From: Leifsonia aquatica H1aii
Lineage (GTDB): Bacteria; Actinomycetota; Actinomycetes; Actinomycetales; Microbacteriaceae
Length of the DNA stretch: 64,000 bases
NCBI RefSeq assembly: GCF_000633535.1
Contig: NZ_AYMR01000009.1
Location: 310,001-374,000 of the forward strand
Direction of reading: 5' to 3'
Position numbers and translations under genes: made by a program. How positions within the stretch are numbered: position 1 is the stretch's first letter; every line of letters starts with the position of its first letter. Positions 50,520-59,093 of the stretch are shown here, piece by piece. The notes below the pieces were generated by a model that saw only the letters and a list, made by a program, of their open reading frames with translations, was not told the DNA's origin and made no database searches.

Positions 50520-51299
50520 TCAGGCGAGCGCGGCCAGCAGGGCCGGGTGCAGGTGTCCGTTGCTGGCGAGCGAGGAGCCGTTGCCCGGTCCCGGGGTTCC
50601 GTCCACCGCCGTGAAGACGCCGCCGGCCTCCTGCACGATCGGGATGAGCGCCGCGAGGTCGTACGTCTTCACGTCGAACTCGCCCACCGCGTCGAGCACG
50701 CCCTCGGCGAGCAGCATGTACGACCACATGTCGCCGTAGGCGCGGTCGCGCCAGACCTGGCGGGTGAGCGCGATCAGCTTGTCCAGGTATCCCGCGTCGT
50801 CCCACTGGGCGATGCTCTGGAAGCTGAGGGAGGCGTGCTCCAGCTCGGAGACCCCGGAGACCTGGAGCCGACGCGGCTCGCCGGTCCCCTCGTCGGCGGT
50901 CCACGCGCCGTCGCCGGTCGACGCCCACCAGCGGCGGCCGAGGGCGGGGGAGCTCACCACGCCGACCACCGGCACACCGTCCACCGCGAGCGCGATCAGG
51001 GTTCCCCAGACCGGCACGCCGCGCAGGTAGTTCGCGGTGCCGTCGATCGGGTCGAGGATCCACTGCCGGGCGGAGTCGCCCTCGGTGCCGTACTCCTCGC
51101 CCAGGATGCCGTCGTCCGGGCGCTCGGAGGCGATCAGTTCGCGCAGCGCGCGCTCGACGGCGAGATCGGCCTCGGTCACGAACGACCGATCGGGCTTGGT
51201 GTCGATGCGGAGGTCGCGGGCACGGAAGTGCTCGGACGAGATCCGGTCGGCGGTGTCGGCGAGGCGCAGGGCGAGGGCGAGATCGTCGCGGTGGGTCAC
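50520..51299 (-). CDS. hisN: Histidinol-phosphatase (inositol monophosphatase family)
   Basis: The 259-aa enzyme has the metal sites GEEYGTEG and WILDPIDGTANY, and the C-terminal DLAALIPIVQEAGG. The segment RDRAYGDMWSYMLLAEGVLD is typical of actinobacterial HisN, which makes histidinol from histidinol phosphate. The inositol monophosphatase activity shared by the family cannot be excluded. The start is GTG 51299. It is divergent from the SDR gene. Confidence 0.85.
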   Translation of the reverse strand: MTHRDDLALALRLADTADRISSEHFRARDLRIDTKPDRSFVTEADLAVERALRELIASERPDDGILGEEYGTEGDSARQWILDPIDGTANYLRGVPVWGTLIALAVDGVPVVGVVSSPALGRRWWASTGDGAWTADEGTGEPRRLQVSGVSELEHASLSFQSIAQWDDAGYLDKLIALTRQVWRDRAYGDMWSYMLLAEGVLDAVGEFDVKTYDLAALIPIVQEAGGVFTAVDGTPGPGNGSSLASNGHLHPALLAALA

Positions 51300-51362
51300 G
51301 CCACGAGCCTATCGTCCGCCGGGGCATCCGGCCCCCTGGTGTCCCGGTCCTGCGGAGGTACA

Positions 51363-52133
51363 GTGCACAACGTGACGACGACGATCGCCCTGGTGACCGG
51401 GGCCAACAAGGGAATCGGCTACGAGACGGCACGGCGGCTCGGCGAGCTCGGGATGACGGTGCTGGTCGGCGCGCGGGACGAGGAGCGCGGCCGGGCCGCC
51501 GAGGCGGCGCTGCGCGGCGGGGGAGCGGATGCGCGTTTCGTGTGGCTGGATGTGACGGATCCGGATTCGATCGCGGCGGCGGCCCGCTGGATCGATGCGG
51601 AGTTCGGCCACCTCGACGTCCTGGTGAACAACGCCGGCAGCGCGACGATCTCGCGGCAGCGGGCGCTCGCCAGCGAGACCTCGCTCGAGGACATGCGGGC
51701 GGTCTACGAGATCAACGTCTTCGGGCTGGTCGCGGTCACCAACGCGATGCTTCCGCTGCTGCGCCGCGCCGCGGCCGCCCGGATCGTGAACGTCTCCAGC
51801 GAGGTCGGTTCGATCGCGTCGCAGTCCGATCCGGCGAGCCCGCTCTACGCGATGCCGGCCTCGGCGCAGTACCCGTCCTCCAAGGCGGCGGTGAACATGC
51901 TCACCGCGATGTACGCCCGGGAGCTGAAGGACACCCCGATCACGGTGAACGCGGCCAATCCGGGCTTCACCGACACCGACTTCAACGATCACCGCGGCAT
52001 CCGGTCGGTCGAGGAGGGCGCGGAACCGAGCGTGCACCTCGCGACCCTTCCCGCCGACGGCCCGTCGGGCATCCTCTGGGGTCATCTGTGGCTCGCCGAC
52101 CGGGAGGGCGGCTACGGCGTGCTGCCCTGGTGA
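51363..52133 (+). CDS. Short-chain dehydrogenase/reductase
   Basis: The 256-aa protein has TGANKGIGYETAR (nucleotide site), LVNNAG, a catalytic Ser in IVNVSSEVG and YPSSK (Tyr-x-x-x-Lys). It resembles plant-like carbonyl reductases with unknown substrate. GTG 51363 lies four bases after GGAGG. GTG 51372 gives the classical N-terminus but sits 13 bases from the ribosome site, so either may be used. Confidence 0.9.
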   Translation: MHNVTTTIALVTGANKGIGYETARRLGELGMTVLVGARDEERGRAAEAALRGGGADARFVWLDVTDPDSIAAAARWIDAEFGHLDVLVNNAGSATISRQRALASETSLEDMRAVYEINVFGLVAVTNAMLPLLRRAAAARIVNVSSEVGSIASQSDPASPLYAMPASAQYPSSKAAVNMLTAMYARELKDTPITVNAANPGFTDTDFNDHRGIRSVEEGAEPSVHLATLPADGPSGILWGHLWLADREGGYGVLPW

Positions 52134-52155
52134 GCGGTCCGGCCTCGCAGGTTCG

Positions 52156-53109
52156 CTAGGCCTGCCGCGCGCGCGTCCGTCCTCCGGCTCCCGCGCCGCT
52201 GCGATCGCGACGTCGTGCGGAGCACCAGCGAGCCACTCGGAGATCGTCGAGAGCGAACCGGCCGTCGGGGAGGGCGGCACGGATCCGTTCGTCGTCGAAG
52301 GGGCGTGACGGGCGCAGTTCCAGCGGCAGCTCGGGGGCATGCGGCGCCGAAGCGCTGACCCCTTCGTCGAGCATCCGGGCCTGCGCCTTCGCGACCAGCG
52401 GCACGACCATGGTCCACTCGGTCAGCCGGGCCAGGAGGCGGATCGTCCAGACGGGAGCCGGGAAGAAGACCGGCCGCCGTCCGGCGACGCGGGCGATCCG
52501 GCGCACGGCTTCGCCGAGCGTGATCTCGTCGACGCCCATGACCGCCACGGTCGGTTCCGGAATGCGACCCTCCAGAGCGGCGATCAGCACATCGACGGCG
52601 TCGTCGACCGGCACCGGGCGGACCGTCCGCTCGCGGAAGCCGACCGTCGCGAAGGCGGGGAGGGTCCGCACCGCCCGGGTCACGTGGTCCACCATGTGGT
52701 CGCCGGGCCCGTAGATCATGCCCGACTTGAGGATGGTGTGATCGATCTCCGACGCGCGCACCAGCTCCTCCGCCGCCCACTTGCTCTCGTGGTACGGCGA
52801 CCCGCAGTCCGGACGCGCCCGCAGGAAGCTGACCAGCACGATCCGCTTCACGCCCGCCCGCCGTGCCGCCTCGATCACGGCCCGGGTGCCGTCGACGTGG
52901 ACGCGCTGGAACGTCTGGTCGCCGAGCTCGCGGTTGATCCCGGCGCAGTGCGCCACCGCGTCGCAGCCGGCGAAGGCCGCGGTCAGCGCGTCGACGTCGT
53001 CGATCGCGGTCCCAGTGCGCCGGGAGACGATGACCGTCTGGCCGGGATCCAGGCGTTCGGCGAGGTGGCGGCCGACGAAACCGGTGCCTCCGGTGATGGC
53101 GATGCGCAT
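52156..53109 (-). CDS. NAD(P)-binding epimerase-like protein (SDR atypical, NDUFA9-like)
   Basis: The 317-aa protein begins RIAITGGTGFVGRHLAERL and has the atypical SDR pattern: VAHCAGINRE, YHESKWAAEELVR, LKSGMIYGPGDHMV and VRPVPVDDAVDVL. Such proteins bind NAD(P) and may act on sugars or quinones, or serve as non-catalytic subunits. The C-terminus is basic and Arg/Ala-rich. It is divergent from an ArsR-type gene. The intergenic region carries two inverted repeats, so that regulator probably controls it. Confidence 0.8.
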   Translation of the reverse strand: MRIAITGGTGFVGRHLAERLDPGQTVIVSRRTGTAIDDVDALTAAFAGCDAVAHCAGINRELGDQTFQRVHVDGTRAVIEAARRAGVKRIVLVSFLRARPDCGSPYHESKWAAEELVRASEIDHTILKSGMIYGPGDHMVDHVTRAVRTLPAFATVGFRERTVRPVPVDDAVDVLIAALEGRIPEPTVAVMGVDEITLGEAVRRIARVAGRRPVFFPAPVWTIRLLARLTEWTMVVPLVAKAQARMLDEGVSASAPHAPELPLELRPSRPFDDERIRAALPDGRFALDDLRVARWCSARRRDRSGAGAGGRTRARQA

Positions 53110-53129
53110 TGGGGTGCTCCTTCGCTTCG

Positions 53130-53166
53130 TAGCAATGAAGCTAAACCGTATCTAGCAATGGTGCTA
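53130..53166. promoter_or_regulatory. Two ArsR-type operator candidates in a divergent promoter
   Basis: TAGCAATGAAGCTA (53130-53143) and TAGCAATGGTGCTA (53153-53166) share the TAGCAATG start and close with GCTA. The second is TAGCA-N4-TGCTA, a perfect inverted repeat. Their starts are 23 bases apart, about two helical turns, so two dimers could bind the same DNA face. The region is AT-rich against the surroundings and holds both divergent promoters. Confidence 0.72.
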
Positions 53167-53176
53167 TATTGCAACC

Positions 53177-53515
53177 ATGACGGACAGCGCGACCGAGGTG
53201 TTCGCCGCCCTCGCCCACCCGACGCGGCGGCAGATCCTCCAGGACCTCAAAGACGGCGAGCTCGCCGCGGGGGAGGTCGCTGCGCGCTTCAACGCGACGG
53301 GTCCGACGATCTCCCGGCACCTGAGTGTGCTGCGCCAGGCCGGCCTCGTCTCCGAGCGCCGCGACGCCAACCGCATCCTGTACTCGCTCGTGGGCGACCG
53401 TCTGGCCCTGTCGGTCGGCGACTTCCTCTCCACCGTCTGCCCCGAGCAGATCGTGCTGCGCGAGGTGCGCAAGCGCGGCCCGCGCGCGAGCGGAGGCCGG
53501 ACGGCGGAGGCGTAG
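53177..53515 (+). CDS. ArsR-family transcriptional regulator
   Basis: The 112-aa protein has the ArsR winged HTH: VFAALAHPTRRQILQDLKDG, AARFNATGPTISRHLSVLRQ and AGLVSERRDANRILYSL. The metal-binding ELCVCDL motif is absent, so it probably senses something else or acts as a simple repressor. It is next to paired inverted repeats and divergent from the epimerase-like gene, suggesting autoregulation and control of that gene. Confidence 0.9.
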   Translation: MTDSATEVFAALAHPTRRQILQDLKDGELAAGEVAARFNATGPTISRHLSVLRQAGLVSERRDANRILYSLVGDRLALSVGDFLSTVCPEQIVLREVRKRGPRASGGRTAEA

Positions 53516-53525
53516 TCGCGCGGAG

Positions 53526-53825
53526 TCAGCGATCCGTCGGCCGAGCGCTTTCGCGCCCGGACATGGGGCGGCGTTCGGCCCGGAGACCGCGGAGGACCAG
53601 GGCACAGCTTGTCGCGCTCGCCAGCCACGCTGCGGCCAGAAGGGCGAAGATGGCCCACTGCTGAACGCTCTGCACGGCGATCGCGGATGTGAGCCCGATC
53701 ACCGCGACCGCGGTGACGAGACCGAAGACGACCAGGCGCATCGTCACGAGGCGTGCCCTCCGTCGGCCCGGTAGTGGGCGCGGCTCGGCTCCGGAGACAG
53801 GGTCTCGCCGGCGTTCCGCGGTCAT
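53526..53825 (-). CDS. Small two-segment membrane protein
   Basis: The 99-aa product has a basic cytosolic start (GRRRARLVTMR) and two hydrophobic segments (LVVFGLVTAVAVIGLTSAIA and WAIFALLAAAWLASATSCAL). It ends in a charged tail. Convergent with the ArsR gene. Function unknown; ATG 53825 is chosen as the start nearest the conserved-looking part. Confidence 0.55.
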   Translation of the reverse strand: MTAERRRDPVSGAEPRPLPGRRRARLVTMRLVVFGLVTAVAVIGLTSAIAVQSVQQWAIFALLAAAWLASATSCALVLRGLRAERRPMSGRESARPTDR

Positions 53826-53921
53826 GCGGCAGACCATAGCAGGGAGGGTGCACGGGCGGCGTCCGGACCGCCCGGTGCGGATGAGGGCGGCGCCGTCCGC
53901 GGGTGCGGCAGACGCTCGTGT

Positions 53922-54239
53922 ATGAACGGCGAACTCGCGGCGCTCGTCGCGCTCTGCCTGCACGGCAACGACTGGCTCGCGTCGGGGGTCGGGCCCGCGC
54001 CCGCGCCCGCGCTCGACAGGGAGAACTCGGCCTTCCGGTATGTCGAGCGGGTGCGGGTGCTCTGCCCACGGCGTCGGCTCCTGCGCACACGCGTCTGTGA
54101 GGCGGAGGGCGTCGCCGCGTGGCGGCAGTTCGTGAAAGACACGGGAGGGCGTCGTCTGACGCTGGCCGTCGGAGGCCCGCCCACCTCGGAGCTTCCGGAA
54201 TCGGTCGCGGCGTCCTTCGCGAACGGAGGGCGGGCGTGA
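53922..54239 (+). CDS. Hypothetical protein
   Basis: The 105-aa product contains LCLHGNDWLASG, VERVRVLCPR and TLAVGGPPTSELPESV. No family is recognised and no ribosome site is clear. The coding pattern is plausible, and no better frame competes for the region. Confidence 0.45.
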   Translation: MNGELAALVALCLHGNDWLASGVGPAPAPALDRENSAFRYVERVRVLCPRRRLLRTRVCEAEGVAAWRQFVKDTGGRRLTLAVGGPPTSELPESVAASFANGGRA

Positions 54240-54332
54240 CTCGCTACCACCACAGGGTCCGTAGGCACCAGGCGATCTCGGCGAGCGTGTCGATCGGTCG
54301 CCCGGCCGAGGAGAGGTATGCAGCGGCTGCTG

Positions 54333-54590
54333 CTATCGACGACGGACGGCGAAGAGCACTGTGGCTGTCGCTGTCATCGCGCTGACGAGCAGGATGCCCC
54401 AGACGGCGTAGGGCGCGACCGCGTGCGAGATCGACGTTGCGACGCACACCCCTGCGCCCGACCCGTTCGGGCCGATGTCGCACACGACGTCGGACTGCGA
54501 GAGCGTCCAGCTGCAGGCCGTGATCACCACCGCGGCAATGAGCCACAGCTTCACCAGATCACCACCGGTGGCCTTTCCCCGTCTCCCCAT
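54333..54590 (-). CDS. Small two-segment membrane protein
   Basis: The 85-aa product starts at ATG 54590. It has a basic start, a hydrophobic segment (LWLIAAVVITACSW), an external loop with two Cys (VVCDIGPNGSGAGVC) and a second segment (APYAVWGILLVSAMTATATV) ending in VRRR. Function unknown. Confidence 0.5.
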   Translation of the reverse strand: MGRRGKATGGDLVKLWLIAAVVITACSWTLSQSDVVCDIGPNGSGAGVCVATSISHAVAPYAVWGILLVSAMTATATVLFAVRRR

Positions 54591-54706
54591 TGCGGTGAAT
54601 CTAGGGGAACTCGCGTGCAGCAGGCCATCCCCAATCGGAGGGCGTGCTCTGCACGCGATGCATCGGGGTGAGACGTGCCCGGAGATTCGGGAAACCTCTC
54701 TCCGGG

Positions 54707-54862
54707 CTACTCCGCAGGCGGAGAGATGCCGAGTTCGCATGCCTCGCAGGACGGCACCGGCTCATCGGGCCCGAAAGCAGGTTCTCCGAAGCGGTCGACG
54801 CCCATGAAGCGCCGACCGATTCCTCGGTCGCGTCCACACTCGGGGCACGGGTTCTCTGCCAT
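54707..54862 (-). CDS. Small zinc-ribbon-like protein
   Basis: The 51-aa product has paired Cys motifs, CPECGRDRG and SCEACELG, about 30 residues apart, suggesting one zinc site. It starts at ATG 54862. No strong ribosome site is visible and the gene lies in a sparse region, so it is tentative. Confidence 0.45.
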   Translation of the reverse strand: MAENPCPECGRDRGIGRRFMGVDRFGEPAFGPDEPVPSCEACELGISPPAE

Positions 54863-55011
54863 ACCGCGAATGTACGCCGACAGTGGTCTCGGTGTCGCTG
54901 GGGAAGCGCCTGGCTCTGGGGCTTCCCGGGGGCCATCTGCGCTTCGGCTACACGAGGGCTGTTCGCTCGGACCGGCGTCGGGGTCGTGGAGCGACGGCAC
55001 CTCCTCGTCGA

Positions 55012-55101
55012 CTACTCCGTCTGCTCGTAGTCCTCTGCGACGGAGGCGGCCTTCGTCGCGGCCTCGCGCGCATCCCAGAGGAACGCCGGGGAATCAGGCA
55101 A
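55012..55101 (-). pseudogene. Possible remnant of a HEPN (DUF86-like) gene behind the MNT gene
   Basis: A frame from TTG 55101, overlapping the MNT stop, encodes PDSPAFLWDAREAATKAAS and stops after 29 residues. The LWDxREAAxK pattern resembles the first helix of HEPN proteins that pair with MNT antitoxins. The RxxxxH active-site region expected later is absent. The resemblance covers few residues, so this is a weak call. Confidence 0.3.
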
Positions 55102-55399
55102 CAGAGAGATCTTCCGCACTGCCGAAGGCCGACCGCGCGAAATACGGATTTCGCACCGCCCCGGCATCGACCAGATCGACCCCGCGCTCCACGATCCGCT
55201 CCAGGTCTTCCTTCAGGTCGAAGTAGTCGTGGAATAGTCCGCCGCGGCCCGGCAAGAAGTCGACGAGGAAGTCGACATCACTCGTCTCACCATCGAACGA
55301 GTCGCCGAGCACCGACCCGAAAATACGGAGGCGCATGACACCGTGTTTTTCGCACGCGCGAGGGATCGCCTTCATGTCGACGGGCACCGCGGTGATCAT
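55094..55399 (-). CDS. MNT-domain minimal nucleotidyltransferase (orphan antitoxin-like)
   Basis: The 101-aa protein has the nucleotidyltransferase core GSVLGDSFDGETSDVDFLVD, with the GS...DxD pattern, then LKEDLERIVERGVDLV. In HEPN-MNT toxin-antitoxin pairs such proteins AMPylate and neutralise the HEPN toxin. The partner would lie immediately downstream, but only a 29-residue remnant is seen there. ATG 55399 is used; a second ATG eight codons later is possible. Confidence 0.8.
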   Translation of the reverse strand: MITAVPVDMKAIPRACEKHGVMRLRIFGSVLGDSFDGETSDVDFLVDFLPGRGGLFHDYFDLKEDLERIVERGVDLVDAGAVRNPYFARSAFGSAEDLSVA

Positions 55400-55547
55400 C
55401 GCAGGAATTTATCCCATGCCGACTGGCCAGGTCGCTGGGTGGCGCGGTTCTCGCGCGAGAGCGGAATCGTGACCGTCGCGTTTCCGCCGCCCGTCTGCAT
55501 CCGAGCACAGGCACCCCGTTCGACATGGAGCGGTCACGTGCACACGA

Positions 55548-55590
55548 AGAAGCCCCCGACCCCACTGTTTCCAGGGGATCGGGGGCTTCT
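55548..55590. terminator. Terminator downstream of tRNA-Lys
   Basis: AGAAGCCCCCGA (55548-55559) pairs with TCGGGGGCTTCT (55579-55590), and an inner CCCC/GGGG pairing extends the stem. It lies directly behind the tRNA-Lys gene on the minus strand and can act in both directions. Confidence 0.8.
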
Positions 55591-55594
55591 CGGT

Positions 55595-55670
55595 TGGTGC
55601 GCCCCCAGGGACTTGAACCCTGAACCCATTGATTAAGAGTCAATTGCTCTGCCGATTGAGCTAGAGGCGC
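55595..55670 (-). tRNA. tRNA-Lys (anticodon CTT)
   Basis: On the minus strand the acceptor GCGCCTC pairs with GGGGCGC (one T-G pair), with discriminator A and an encoded CCA. The D arm is AGCTCAATCGGCAGAGC. Anticodon stem ATTGA/TCAAT encloses CTCTTAA, giving anticodon CTT. The T arm contains GGGTTCAAGTCCC. Confidence 0.96.
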
Positions 55671-55758
55671 ATTCGATCCGGTAACCCGAACCGAGGCTCA
55701 ACATTAGCATCGGTTTCAGCCGCTCCGCCAATCGAGTGATCCTCGGGTGTGTCGGGGG

Positions 55759-56865
55759 TCAGCGCAGCTCCTTGCGCGGCATCACGATCTCTTTGATGAT
55801 CAGGATGATGCCGGCGGAGATCGGGATGGCGACCAGCGCTCCGGGAAGGCCGAAGAGGGTGGAGCCGGCCAGCGCGGAGATCAGCACGACGGATCCGGGC
55901 ACCTGCACGGCCTTGCCCATCACCTTCGGGGTGAGGATGTAGGCCTCGACCTGCATGTAGACGAGCATGAAGATCAGTACGATGATCGCGCTCACGGGGG
56001 AGTGGATGAGGGCGAGGACGGTCATGACCGCCGTCGTCAGCACGGTTCCGATCAGCGGGATGAGCGTGATGAAGAAGGCGGCGAGACCGATGAGGAACGC
56101 GCCGGGCACGCCGGTGACCAGCAGGAGGACGGTGCTGTAGACGGCGTTGAAGAACGCCAGCACGACCATCCCGCTCAGGTACTTGCCGAAGTTCTGCAGG
56201 ATCCGTTCCGTGTACTTGGTGAAGCTGTCCCGGTGCGAACGGGACACCAGCCGGTACAGCGAGGCCTTGGTCGCATCGTAGGAGGCGATGAAGTAGAGGG
56301 TCAGGATGGCGATGAAGAACCCGGTGGTGAGGCCGTTGACGACCGAGAGGCCGAACCCGACGAGGCCGGACCCGACGTTCGCCCAGAGCTGCGGGTTCTG
56401 CACCTCCGTGGCGATCCAGTTGAGGACGGCGGAGAGGGTGCCGTTGCTGGTCTCGTTCGCAGGGTCGAACCAGCCCTGCGCCTTCAGGGCCGCGATCTGC
56501 TTGGGGATCGAGACCGCGAGCGACTGGATCTGCTCGATAACCAGGGGGAGCACGACCCAGATGATCGCGACGATGACGCCGATGAGCAGCAGGCTGACGG
56601 TGACGATCGCCCAGCCGCGCTTCATGCCGCGACGCTGGAACCAGCGGATCAGAGGGTCCAGGCCGACGGTCGCGAACGCGGCGAGGAACACCGAGAAGAT
56701 GATCGACCGGAGGCCGTAGAGCATGAGGCCGGTGAGCACGGCTCCGACCGCGCCGAGGGTGATCAGGTAGCCGAACAGCAGAGGGCTGCGGTTGAGGAGC
56801 GGCTCGGTGCGGCGCTCCTCGATCGCGCGGGTGGCCGGGGTCGCCGGCGGACGGGTGAAGCGCAT
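55759..56865 (-). CDS. AI-2E family transporter (TqsA/PerM-like)
   Basis: The 368-aa membrane protein has the family layout: two N-terminal segments, one after FSVFLAAFATVGLDPLIRWFQRRG, a periplasmic amphipathic region (IEQIQSLAVSIPKQIAALKA) and a C-terminal five-segment block with AAFFITLIPLIGTVL and ALAGSTLFGLPGALVAIPISA. Members export small molecules or exchange ions. ATG 56865 is chosen because AAGGAGG precedes it; GTG 56889 is eight codons earlier. Confidence 0.88.
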   Translation of the reverse strand: MRFTRPPATPATRAIEERRTEPLLNRSPLLFGYLITLGAVGAVLTGLMLYGLRSIIFSVFLAAFATVGLDPLIRWFQRRGMKRGWAIVTVSLLLIGVIVAIIWVVLPLVIEQIQSLAVSIPKQIAALKAQGWFDPANETSNGTLSAVLNWIATEVQNPQLWANVGSGLVGFGLSVVNGLTTGFFIAILTLYFIASYDATKASLYRLVSRSHRDSFTKYTERILQNFGKYLSGMVVLAFFNAVYSTVLLLVTGVPGAFLIGLAAFFITLIPLIGTVLTTAVMTVLALIHSPVSAIIVLIFMLVYMQVEAYILTPKVMGKAVQVPGSVVLISALAGSTLFGLPGALVAIPISAGIILIIKEIVMPRKELR

Positions 56866-56972
56866 CGCGCCCTCCTTCAGGTTCGGCACTGAGCGTATGG
56901 GTCGCGCGTCGTGCGCGACAACTCCGACACGCTCGCCGGACGAGCGGGGTCAGGCGGTGTCGCGCCCACCCA

Positions 56973-58049
56973 TCATGACCCCGCCGCGTCGGTCCGCGAC
57001 AGGCGGGCGACGCCGATCTTGGAGTCGGCCATGCCGTAGAACACCCAGTCGACGCCGTCGATGCGCTCGATGGCGGTCGGGAACACGACGTTGGGGACGA
57101 TGCCGCTGCGTTCGTCGTCGGTCTCGGCGGCGAGCAACGGTTCCGCGGTGCGCTGCAGCACCCGCCACGGCTCGTCCGCGTCGAGGATCATCGCGCCGGC
57201 GGCGTAGTTCACGTTCTGCTGCTGGGCGACGCCGGTCTCCAGACGGCCGGTGACACCGTGGTGCAGCAGCAACCAGCCCTCCGGCACCCGGATGGGCGCC
57301 GGTCCCGCGCCGATCTTGAGCTCTTCGAACGGGTGCTCGGGTCCGGCGAGGAAGCGGTTCTGCCGCCACCGGACCAGCTCGCCCACGTCCGCCAGCACGG
57401 CCTCCAGCGGCAGGAACGCGATCCAGATGCTCGGCCGGGACTCGCCCAGGGCCGCCGGGGGGTGCGCGCCTTCGCCCGCCCGGATCTCCTCGAGATCCCA
57501 CACCGGGCGGTGCAGCACCGCGAGACTCGGCGTCCCGTCGGGCGCGGTCACCGGCTCCGGGAAGAAGACGGTGTCCTTGTTCGGAAAGAGGGCGAGGTCG
57601 GTCCCGAGTGCGTCGTCGTACTCGTAGCTGACCGGCCCGAGGCGTCGCCACGCGCGCAGGTCCTCCGAGACGGCGATCGCGGTGCGCGGACCGAGCGGAC
57701 CGTAGGCGACATACGTCATCACGTGCAGGCCGAGCCGCGGGATGAACGTGACGCGCGGATCCTCGACCCCGGCGTTGCTCGTCCCGCGCTCGAAGTCGCG
57801 GTCCGGCTCGAGAACGACTCCGGCCCGCTCCACCCCGACCGGCACGTCGCCGTCGACGACCACGCGGGCCAGCCCGACGCGGGAGACGTTGCCCGCGGCG
57901 ACCAGCCGCGGCAGCAGGTAGAGCTCGCCGTCGGGGCCGCGCCCCGACGCGGGGTTGAGGACCCCCTCCGCCTCGAGCGGGTCGCCGGGCGCCGGGGTCA
58001 TCACCACTCCGGAGCGGTGGAGGCGGTAGGGGAACGGTGCATGCGTCAT
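56973..58049 (-). CDS. GH130-like glycoside phosphorylase/hydrolase
   Basis: The 358-aa protein is a beta-propeller enzyme with the GH130 pattern: VLNPASGRGPDGELYLLPRL, GVEDPRVTFIPRLGLHVMTY, a repeated blade motif (IAVSEDLRAWRRLG) and a C-terminal VFYGMADSKIGVARL. GH130 enzymes act on beta-1,2- or beta-1,4-mannosides, by phosphorolysis or hydrolysis. ATG 58049 shares ATGA with the paired enzyme's stop. It is the last gene of the carbohydrate operon. Confidence 0.82.
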   Translation of the reverse strand: MTHAPFPYRLHRSGVVMTPAPGDPLEAEGVLNPASGRGPDGELYLLPRLVAAGNVSRVGLARVVVDGDVPVGVERAGVVLEPDRDFERGTSNAGVEDPRVTFIPRLGLHVMTYVAYGPLGPRTAIAVSEDLRAWRRLGPVSYEYDDALGTDLALFPNKDTVFFPEPVTAPDGTPSLAVLHRPVWDLEEIRAGEGAHPPAALGESRPSIWIAFLPLEAVLADVGELVRWRQNRFLAGPEHPFEELKIGAGPAPIRVPEGWLLLHHGVTGRLETGVAQQQNVNYAAGAMILDADEPWRVLQRTAEPLLAAETDDERSGIVPNVVFPTAIERIDGVDWVFYGMADSKIGVARLSRTDAAGS

Positions 58050-59071
58050 CGGACGGCCTCCCGGTAGAAGAAGAGTTCGCGCTCGCCGGGGGCGGCATCC
58101 CACCCCTGGGCGAACGACCAGCGGCCGTCGAGCTTCTGGAGGCCGCCCCACGCCAGCGAGCCGCCGCGGTTCAGGGCGAGCTGGGTGAACGGGTCGTCGA
58201 GCGCGTAGAGCGCCTGCGCGGCGGCGAAGTCGCCGTCCGCGTCGGCGTAGAAGAAGTCGAGCACCATCCGGTCGCCCTCGACGGCGGCGCACGCGACCTC
58301 GTACAGCGTTCCCGGCAGCGGCGAGAGATCGAGGTACGGCTGCTCCTCGAAGCGCCAGGACAGCAGGTCGTCCGAGCGGCCGGCCATGGGGCGGCCGCCG
58401 CACCCCTCGGAGAGGAACATTAGGTAGTCGCCCCCGATCCGCACGGCGCTGCCGTTCGCGTCCCGGGGCACCACCGCGCCCTTCGCCCAGCGCTGCGACA
58501 CCGTGTAGGGAACGGCGAGGCCGAGGCGATGCCAGGTCGTCAGGTCGTCGGAGACGGCGGACATGATGTCGCAGGCGACCTCGCCGCCGTCGGTGCGCCA
58601 GATCGCGTTGTAGAACAGCACGTAGCGCCCGTCGGCCTCGTAGATCTTCGGGTCCTCGCAGCCGAGCGCCTCGTTGGCCGTCATCGGGCGTACCACCGGG
58701 TTCGCCGGATCGTCGTGCCAGGTCCCGTCGCGGTGCACGGCGTGCCCGATCCGGCTCGCCGTCGACTCCTTGCGCGGGGAGGCGCGGTAGAAGAGGTGCA
58801 GTTCGCCGCCGGCCTCGATGACGGTCGGATTGAAGATGGAATCGCTGGTCCAGCCGACTCCGGTCGGGTCCTCCCACTGCCCTTCCGGGCGGAAGGTGAG
58901 GCGGTCGTCCCGCTCGAACGGGCCGATCGCCCACGCGGGCCGCTCGGCGTAGTGCGCGGAGAACTGGTCGGTCGAGATGCGGTCGGTCAGGGCGTTCGAG
59001 TGCCCCAGCGCCTCCCGGTAGCTGGCACGCAGGGCGTCGATGGTGACGGGGACGGTGTCGACGGTGTCCAC
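58046..59071 (-). CDS. Second propeller-type glycosidase (GH130/GH43-like)
   Basis: The 341-aa protein shows propeller blades: GELHLFYRASPRKES, CEDPKIYEADGRYVLFY, MSAVSDDLTTWHRLG and DGDFAAAQALYALDD. The EDPKI motif and blade spacing resemble GH130 and related families, but it is clearly different from the enzyme next to it. GTG 59071 is preceded by AAGGAG. It is coupled to its neighbour and follows the permeases, so it should act inside the cell on imported sugar. Confidence 0.75.
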   Translation of the reverse strand: MDTVDTVPVTIDALRASYREALGHSNALTDRISTDQFSAHYAERPAWAIGPFERDDRLTFRPEGQWEDPTGVGWTSDSIFNPTVIEAGGELHLFYRASPRKESTASRIGHAVHRDGTWHDDPANPVVRPMTANEALGCEDPKIYEADGRYVLFYNAIWRTDGGEVACDIMSAVSDDLTTWHRLGLAVPYTVSQRWAKGAVVPRDANGSAVRIGGDYLMFLSEGCGGRPMAGRSDDLLSWRFEEQPYLDLSPLPGTLYEVACAAVEGDRMVLDFFYADADGDFAAAQALYALDDPFTQLALNRGGSLAWGGLQKLDGRWSFAQGWDAAPGERELFFYREAVR

Positions 59072-59093
59072 GGATCTCCTTGCAGTGGTCGGC

